Source: Photobacterium proteolyticum (GTDB lineage Bacteria; Pseudomonadota; Gammaproteobacteria; Enterobacterales; Vibrionaceae). Taken from it: a stretch of 64,000 bases of DNA. Below, in pieces: positions 60,224-64,000 of this stretch. The notes below the pieces were generated by a model. The model searched no databases and was not told the origin of the DNA. It saw only the letters and a program-made list of their open reading frames with translations. The DNA lies in the NCBI RefSeq assembly GCF_001939735.1, contig NZ_MJIL01000055.1, forward strand, positions 61,906-125,905, read 5' to 3'. Made by a program: the position numbers and the translations under genes. Positions within the stretch are counted from its first letter, which is position 1; every line of letters begins with the position of its first letter.

Positions 60224-60496
60224 ATGAGCCGTACTGTATTTTGTGCCCGTCTGAAAAAAGAAGCAGAAGGTTTGGATTTCCAACTTTATCCGGGCGAGCT
60301 GGGTAAACGTATTTTCGACAATATTTCGAAAGAAGCCTGGGCGGAGTGGCAAGGTAAGCAAACCATGCTGATCAACGAGAAGAAACTGAACATGATGGAT
60401 CCGGAGCACCGCAAGCTGCTGGAAACAGAAATGGTCAACTTCCTGTTTGAAGGTCAGGATGTGATCATCGACGGTTATACGCCGCCGAGCGAGTAG
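60224..60496 (+). CDS. yggX: YggX, Fe(II)-trafficking protein
   Basis: YggX protects Fe-S clusters against oxidative damage. The 90 residues match E. coli (91). [17 protein letters not shown] and [17 protein letters not shown] are the family signatures. AAGGAG is 8 bases before the ATG. It is 113 bases after mutY. Confidence 0.97.
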   Translation: MSRTVFCARLKKEAEGLDFQLYPGELGKRIFDNISKEAWAEWQGKQTMLINEKKLNMMDPEHRKLLETEMVNFLFEGQDVIIDGYTPPSE

Positions 60497-60563
60497 TTAT
60501 CGCCCTGACTTCACGAATAATCGCTTCTCCGGGATAAAAAGCTTACCCGGAGTGCCAGATAAT

Positions 60564-60601
60564 GACATCATTTGCCAATAAACAAGTGATGTCTTTTTTT
60601 T
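60564..60601 (+). terminator. Terminator between yggX and mltC
   Basis: GACATCATTTG...CAAGTGATGTC followed by TTTTTTTT, ending 11 bases before the mltC start. Confidence 0.85.
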
Positions 60602-60611
60602 ACCGGGAACT

Positions 60612-61745
60612 ATGAAAAAACGCGCTCTTATACTGTCACTTCTGCTGCTGAGCGGATGCAGTCGCGAATTTGTCGAAAAATTTTACGACGTCGACTACAC
60701 CACAACCAACCGCTTTGCCAAAAACCTCGCCCCGCTGCCGGGCCAGTTTACCAAGGATTCTGCGGCCCTTGATCGCCTGATGAACAATTTCAGCGGCCAG
60801 GTAAAGCGCTACTGGGGGGACAACGACTCCCTGGTGGCAGGCAAGCGCCAGTACGTCAAATATACCGATGGCTACAAAAGTCGAGCCCATGTCGATTTCG
60901 TACGCGGCGTCGTGATTGTCGAGACCGTTGCCACCACAGAGCCGGAGAACCATCTCAAAGAAGCCATAACAACCACGCTACTCACCCCGGATAACCCGGG
61001 CGGCGTTGATTTGTATTCAGACTCGGGCATTGATTTCAACGGCAAGCCTTTCCTCTACGGCCAGGTTCTGGATCAGGATGGCAAGCCTATCGAGTGGTCA
61101 TGGCGAGCGAACCAGTTTGCCGACTACCTGATTAATAACGGACTGAAAAAACGCAAGGTTCGTTACCAGCAGGCCTATTATGTCGAAATACCCATGGTTG
61201 CCGATCACGCCAACAAGCGAAGCTACAAGTACGCCAGCATTGTTCGTGATGCCTCAAGGCGCTACGGTATCCCCGAGGATCTGATCTACGCCATCATCAA
61301 GACCGAGAGCAGCTTCAACCCCTATGCCGTCAGCCATGCCAATGCCTATGGCCTGATGCAGGTCGTTCCCAACACCGCGGGCGCCGATGTTTTCAAGCTG
61401 GTAAAGAACAAATCAGGCAAGCCCTCGCCTGAATACCTGTTTGATCCGGCAAAGAACATTGATACCGGTACCGCCTATTTCTATATCCTGCGAAACCGCT
61501 ACCTCAAAGAGGTCCGTGACCCGCTATCGCTGCACTACAGCATGATTTCGGCCTATAACGGTGGTACCGGTGGGGTCTTAAAAACCTTCCACCGTGACCG
61601 GAAACGGGCAATGAATGATCTCAACAGCCTAAAACCTAACCAGGTTTACTGGGCGCTCACCAACAAGCATCCCAAAGCCGAGGCAAGGCGTTATCTGCAG
61701 AAAGTGACGACTTTCCAGAAGGAATTCAATCAGGGAAAAATCTGA
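60612..61745 (+). CDS. mltC: MltC, membrane-bound lytic transglycosylase C
   Basis: MltC is an outer-membrane lipoprotein that cleaves peptidoglycan glycan strands. The 377 residues have a lipobox LLLSGC (Cys16) and a C-terminal SLT domain with AIIKTESSFNPYAVSHANAY and YGLMQVVPNTAG; Glu in ESS is catalytic. It is the last protein gene before the tRNA array. Confidence 0.96.
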   Translation: MKKRALILSLLLLSGCSREFVEKFYDVDYTTTNRFAKNLAPLPGQFTKDSAALDRLMNNFSGQVKRYWGDNDSLVAGKRQYVKYTDGYKSRAHVDFVRGVVIVETVATTEPENHLKEAITTTLLTPDNPGGVDLYSDSGIDFNGKPFLYGQVLDQDGKPIEWSWRANQFADYLINNGLKKRKVRYQQAYYVEIPMVADHANKRSYKYASIVRDASRRYGIPEDLIYAIIKTESSFNPYAVSHANAYGLMQVVPNTAGADVFKLVKNKSGKPSPEYLFDPAKNIDTGTAYFYILRNRYLKEVRDPLSLHYSMISAYNGGTGGVLKTFHRDRKRAMNDLNSLKPNQVYWALTNKHPKAEARRYLQKVTTFQKEFNQGKI

Positions 61746-61823
61746 TGCGATGACAATGAAATAGCCGCCAATGCCGCCCATGTATAAAAAGCGAGCAAGC
61801 AGGCATTTTTATTAAAAAAGTTG

Positions 61824-61852
61824 TTGACGAACAGGCTGAAAACCCGTTTAAT
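61824..61852 (+). promoter_or_regulatory. Promoter of the first tRNA operon
   Basis: TTGACG (-35) and TTTAAT (-10) with a 17-base spacer, followed by a GC-rich discriminator (AGCGCTCC), as in stringently controlled tRNA promoters. The second operon has a near copy at 63404-63432. Confidence 0.85.
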
Positions 61853-61863
61853 AGCGCTCCGTT

Positions 61864-61939
61864 GCCTCGATAGCTCAGTCGGTAGAGCAGAGGATTGAAA
61901 ATCCTCGTGTCGGTGGTTCGATTCCGCCTCGAGGCACCA
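61864..61939 (+). tRNA. tRNA-Phe(GAA)
   Basis: 76 bases with anticodon loop TTGAAAA, acceptor GCCTCGA/TCGAGGC and encoded CCA. First tRNA of the first operon. Confidence 0.99.
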
Positions 61940-61979
61940 TTCTTCTTTTTTGAATAATGGTGCAAGCAACGAAAGCGAT

Positions 61980-62055
61980 TCCCCCTTAGTTCAGTTGGTA
62001 GAACGGCGGACTGTTAATCCGTATGTCGCAGGTTCGAGTCCCGCAGGGGGAGCCA
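61980..62055 (+). tRNA. tRNA-Asn(GTT)
   Basis: 76 bases with anticodon loop CTGTTAA, acceptor TCCCCCT/AGGGGGA and encoded CCA. Confidence 0.99.
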
Positions 62056-62100
62056 AATTTAGTTTTTGAGCCCAGGCTTGAAGACAACAAGAATAAGTGT

Positions 62101-62176
<76 letters not shown>

Positions 62177-62212
62177 TTTATTGCAAAGCAGAGACTTAAC
62201 CATCCTGCTTTT

Positions 62213-62288
62213 GCCTCGATAGCTCAGTCGGTAGAGCAGAGGATTGAAAATCCTCGTGTCGGTGGTTCGATTCCGCCTCGAGGCACCA
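62213..62288 (+). tRNA. tRNA-Phe(GAA), second copy
   Basis: Identical by eye to 61864-61939. Confidence 0.99.
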
Positions 62289-62294
62289 TACAAT

Positions 62295-62370
62295 TCCCCC
62301 TTAGTTCAGTTGGTAGAACGGCGGACTGTTAATCCGTATGTCGCAGGTTCGAGTCCCGCAGGGGGAGCCA
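62295..62370 (+). tRNA. tRNA-Asn(GTT), second copy
   Basis: Identical by eye to 61980-62055, only 6 bases after the preceding tRNA-Phe. Last tRNA of the first operon. Confidence 0.99.
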
Positions 62371-62377
62371 CATTGAA

Positions 62378-62405
62378 AGCCCTAGCCGCAAGGCTGGGGT
62401 TTTTC
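62378..62405 (+). terminator. Terminator of the first tRNA operon
   Basis: AGCCCTAGCC GCAA GGCTGGGGTTTTT, directly after the last tRNA-Asn. Confidence 0.88.
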
Positions 62406-62464
62406 TTTATCTGCGCCATGCTGATTGCTTCGCAATCATTGTCACAGGCGGAAGGCCGCCCCGA

Positions 62465-62486
62465 TCGAGTCCCGCAGGGGGAGCCA
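62465..62486 (+). pseudogene. 3' remnant of tRNA-Asn
   Basis: The 22 bases are an exact copy of the last 22 bases of tRNA-Asn (TCGAGTCCCGC...GAGCCA), and the next four (CATT) match those after 62370. There is no 5' tRNA body. It is followed by its own hairpin terminator. Confidence 0.85.
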
Positions 62487-62494
62487 CATTAAAG

Positions 62495-62526
62495 AAAGCC
62501 TTGTCTTCGGATGAGGCTTTTTTTAT
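62495..62526 (+). terminator. Second terminator after the tRNA-Asn remnant
   Basis: AAAGCCTTGTC TTCG GATGAGGCTTTTTTT, probably the terminator that once followed the duplicated tRNA. Confidence 0.85.
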
Positions 62527-62680
62527 ATCTGTCTGTTACCGCTTTGCGCTAATTGTCGCAGGGCTGGCCTCTCCCCTCTCTCCTGTAAATCGTAAAAAAC
62601 ATCTTGGTACTTTGCGCTGGCTGCTTGTTTTAGGCTACGTTTATATTCATGCATCCTCATGAATTATCAAGGAAGACAGA

Positions 62681-63316
62681 GTGATCACCCTATACGGTTA
62701 CCCTCGGACCCGCTCGCTACGTGTATCCTGGCTACTGGAAGAGCTCGGACTGGAGTGGCAATATCACTTGATTGATTTTGCCAAAGGAGAGCATAAATCT
62801 GCCGACTACCTTGCCATTTGTCCTCAGGGAAAAGTACCTGCTCTTAAAGATGACGAAACGACCCTCACAGAATCAGCGGCTATTTGCCTTTATCTGGCAG
62901 AAAAGTATGGCAAACACTGGCTTCCCAAACCCGCAACGCCTCAGGCGGCAAAGCAGTTAGAATGGGTAAGCTTCATCATTACCGAGCTGGAGCAACCACT
63001 TTGGTCGATGGGAAAGCACCGCTTTGCCCTACCCAAGCAGATACGCCTGCCTGAAATGATCTCAGTGGCAAAGTGGGAATTTAAAAAAGCGGCACAAACC
63101 GCCGAAAAATGGTTGCCCGATACCGAATTCCTCGCCGGGCAGTTTCCTAGTGTTGCCGACATCTTGCTAACTCACACCCTCAACTGGGCGGTCAAATTCG
63201 ACCAAAAACTCCCACCAAGGCTTGAAACATACCGCCAGCACATGAGCAGACGTCCGGCTTTGCTGCGTGCATTAAACCAGGAGCAGCAAGCCTTGGCTGA
63301 CAATACGCAGCGATAA
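62681..63316 (+). CDS. Glutathione S-transferase family protein
   Basis: A 211-residue GST. The thioredoxin-like N-terminal domain starts ITLYGYPRTRSLRVSWLLEEL, with GKVPALKDDETTLTESAAICLYLAEKYG, followed by an all-helical C-terminal domain. The usual active-site Ser/Tyr near the N-terminus may be Tyr or Thr in YGYPRT; the class is not clear. The start is GTG at 62681, with AAGGA 7 bases upstream. It sits between two tRNA operons. Confidence 0.88.
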   Translation: MITLYGYPRTRSLRVSWLLEELGLEWQYHLIDFAKGEHKSADYLAICPQGKVPALKDDETTLTESAAICLYLAEKYGKHWLPKPATPQAAKQLEWVSFIITELEQPLWSMGKHRFALPKQIRLPEMISVAKWEFKKAAQTAEKWLPDTEFLAGQFPSVADILLTHTLNWAVKFDQKLPPRLETYRQHMSRRPALLRALNQEQQALADNTQR

Positions 63317-63403
63317 TATCCCTCCTGAACCACACGATAAAGTTCAAAATACGAGCAATCAGCGTAAAAAAACAAAGGTTGCACTTTTTTTATCAAAAAA
63401 TCG

Positions 63404-63432
63404 TTGACGCAAAGGCTGAAAACCTTTTTAAT
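63404..63432 (+). promoter_or_regulatory. Promoter of the second tRNA operon
   Basis: TTGACG and TTTAAT with a 17-base spacer and GC-rich discriminator GCGCCCCG, a near copy of 61824-61852. Confidence 0.85.
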
Positions 63433-63442
63433 GCGCCCCGTT

Positions 63443-63518
63443 GCCTCGATAGCTCAGTCGGTAGAGCAGAGGATTGAAAATCCTCGTGTCGGTGGTTCGA
63501 TTCCGCCTCGAGGCACCA
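63443..63518 (+). tRNA. tRNA-Phe(GAA), third copy
   Basis: Same sequence as 61864-61939, first tRNA of the second operon. Confidence 0.99.
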
Positions 63519-63558
63519 TTCTTCTTTTTGGAACAATGGTGCAAGCAACAAAATCTAT

Positions 63559-63634
63559 TCCCCCTTAGTTCAGTTGGTAGAACGGCGGACTGTTAATCCG
63601 TATGTCGCAGGTTCGAGTCCCGCAGGGGGAGCCA
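63559..63634 (+). tRNA. tRNA-Asn(GTT), third copy
   Basis: Same sequence as 61980-62055. The spacer before it is nearly identical to that in the first operon. Confidence 0.99.
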
Positions 63635-63679
63635 AATTTTGTTTTAAGCCATAGGCTTGAAGCGTAAAAGATACAGTGT

Positions 63680-63755
<76 letters not shown>

Positions 63756-63818
63756 TCTCTTAGCAATTGTTGCATAAAGCAACATTGCAGAAGTTAAAGC
63801 CTAACCGCTTTTACTTTT

Positions 63819-63894
63819 GCCTCGATAGCTCAGTCGGTAGAGCAGAGGATTGAAAATCCTCGTGTCGGTGGTTCGATTCCGCCTCGAGGCACCA
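63819..63894 (+). tRNA. tRNA-Phe(GAA), fourth copy
   Basis: Same sequence as 61864-61939. Confidence 0.99.
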
Positions 63895-63936
63895 TATAAA
63901 ATTAGAGATTGATTTCTGTTACTGCGTTGCAGTAAT

Positions 63937-63982
63937 GTGTCGGTCCCTAGCCGGGCGCGGTCAATTCCGTCCCCGAGCACCA
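63937..63982 (+). pseudogene. Decayed 3' remnant of tRNA-Phe
   Basis: GTGTCGGT, then AATTCCG, CCCCGAG and CACCA in order match the variable-loop, T-arm and acceptor end of tRNA-Phe with about 13 extra bases. The bases after it (TACAATTCCCCCTTAG) match those after the intact tRNA-Phe at 62288. No acceptor or anticodon stem remains. Confidence 0.65.
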
Positions 63983-63988
63983 TACAAT

Positions 63989-64000
63989 TCCCCCTTAGTT
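63989..64000 (+). tRNA. tRNA-Asn(GTT), fourth copy, cut by window end
   Basis: The 12 bases TCCCCCTTAGTT are the tRNA-Asn 5' end, in the same spacing from CACCA as at 62295. The rest lies outside the window. Confidence 0.85.

Noticed and set aside
61726..61969. Minus-strand open frames over the first tRNA-Phe, encoding an SRRNRTTDTRIFNPLLYRLS-like peptide
   Set aside because: The peptide is the reverse translation of tRNA-Phe; the same false peptide appears at 63801-63983. These are not genes.

Overview
The window reads as a contiguous piece of a gammaproteobacterial core chromosome, most likely from the family Vibrionaceae (Photobacterium, Enterovibrio, Grimontia or a similar genus; the sequence alone does not settle the genus). 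The evidence is gene order. The blocks rlmD-relA/barA, acpS-pdxJ-recO-era-rnc-lepB-lepA-rseCBA-rpoE, nadB...ygfX-sdhE-ygfZ, ygfB-ubiH-ubiI/zapA-6S RNA-fau-rpiA-serA, fba-pgk-epd-tkt/metK-sprT-endA-rsmE-gshB-yqgE-yqgF, pilTU/yggS-proC-yggT-yggU-rdgB-hemW and glsB-trmB/mutY-yggX-mltC follow the E. coli/Vibrio arrangement. Other pointers are an NqrM-like gene (Na+-translocating NQR maturation), PilT/PilU, and a tandem Phe/Asn/Thr tRNA array.

Layout. 1-6.2 kb: stringent response and rRNA methylation (relA, rlmD) divergent from the BarA hybrid kinase. 6.4-15.5 kb: a long minus-strand run for lipid and vitamin B6 biosynthesis, ribosome biogenesis, protein export and translation (acpS to lepA), followed by the sigma-E envelope-stress operon (rpoE-rseABC). 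15.9-24.2 kb: nadB, a chemoreceptor, the SDH flavinylation factor sdhE with ygfX, ygfZ, a tRNA-editing protein, a LysR regulator, and a three-gene minus-strand operon (UPF0251 regulator, NifX-like protein, NqrM-like protein) behind a palindromic operator. 24.2-28.9 kb: a small orphan gene, a solitary gcvH, and the ubiquinone hydroxylases ubiI and ubiH separated by a 269-bp inverted-repeat element. 29.2-36 kb: zapA, 6S RNA, fau, rpiA, serA, yggE, and the divergent argP/argO pair. 36-44.6 kb: mscS, the glycolytic/pentose-phosphate genes fba, pgk, epd and tkt, and metK. 44.7-61.7 kb: mostly housekeeping genes, including glutathione synthesis, twitching motility ATPases, proline synthesis, nucleotide sanitation, base-excision repair and cell-wall turnover. 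61.8-64 kb: two near-duplicate tRNA operons (Phe-Asn-Thr-Phe-Asn), with a glutathione S-transferase gene between them and partial tRNA remnants after them.

No prophage, transposase gene, CRISPR array, toxin cassette or secondary-metabolite cluster is visible. The unusual material is small: the MITE-like element inside the ubi operon, strong hairpin repeats in front of rpiA and ygfZ, short dispersed repeats, the UPF0251/NifX-like/NqrM operon with its paired operator, and the duplicated tRNA array with tRNA scars. All identities are from reading motifs and gene order. No database search was run.
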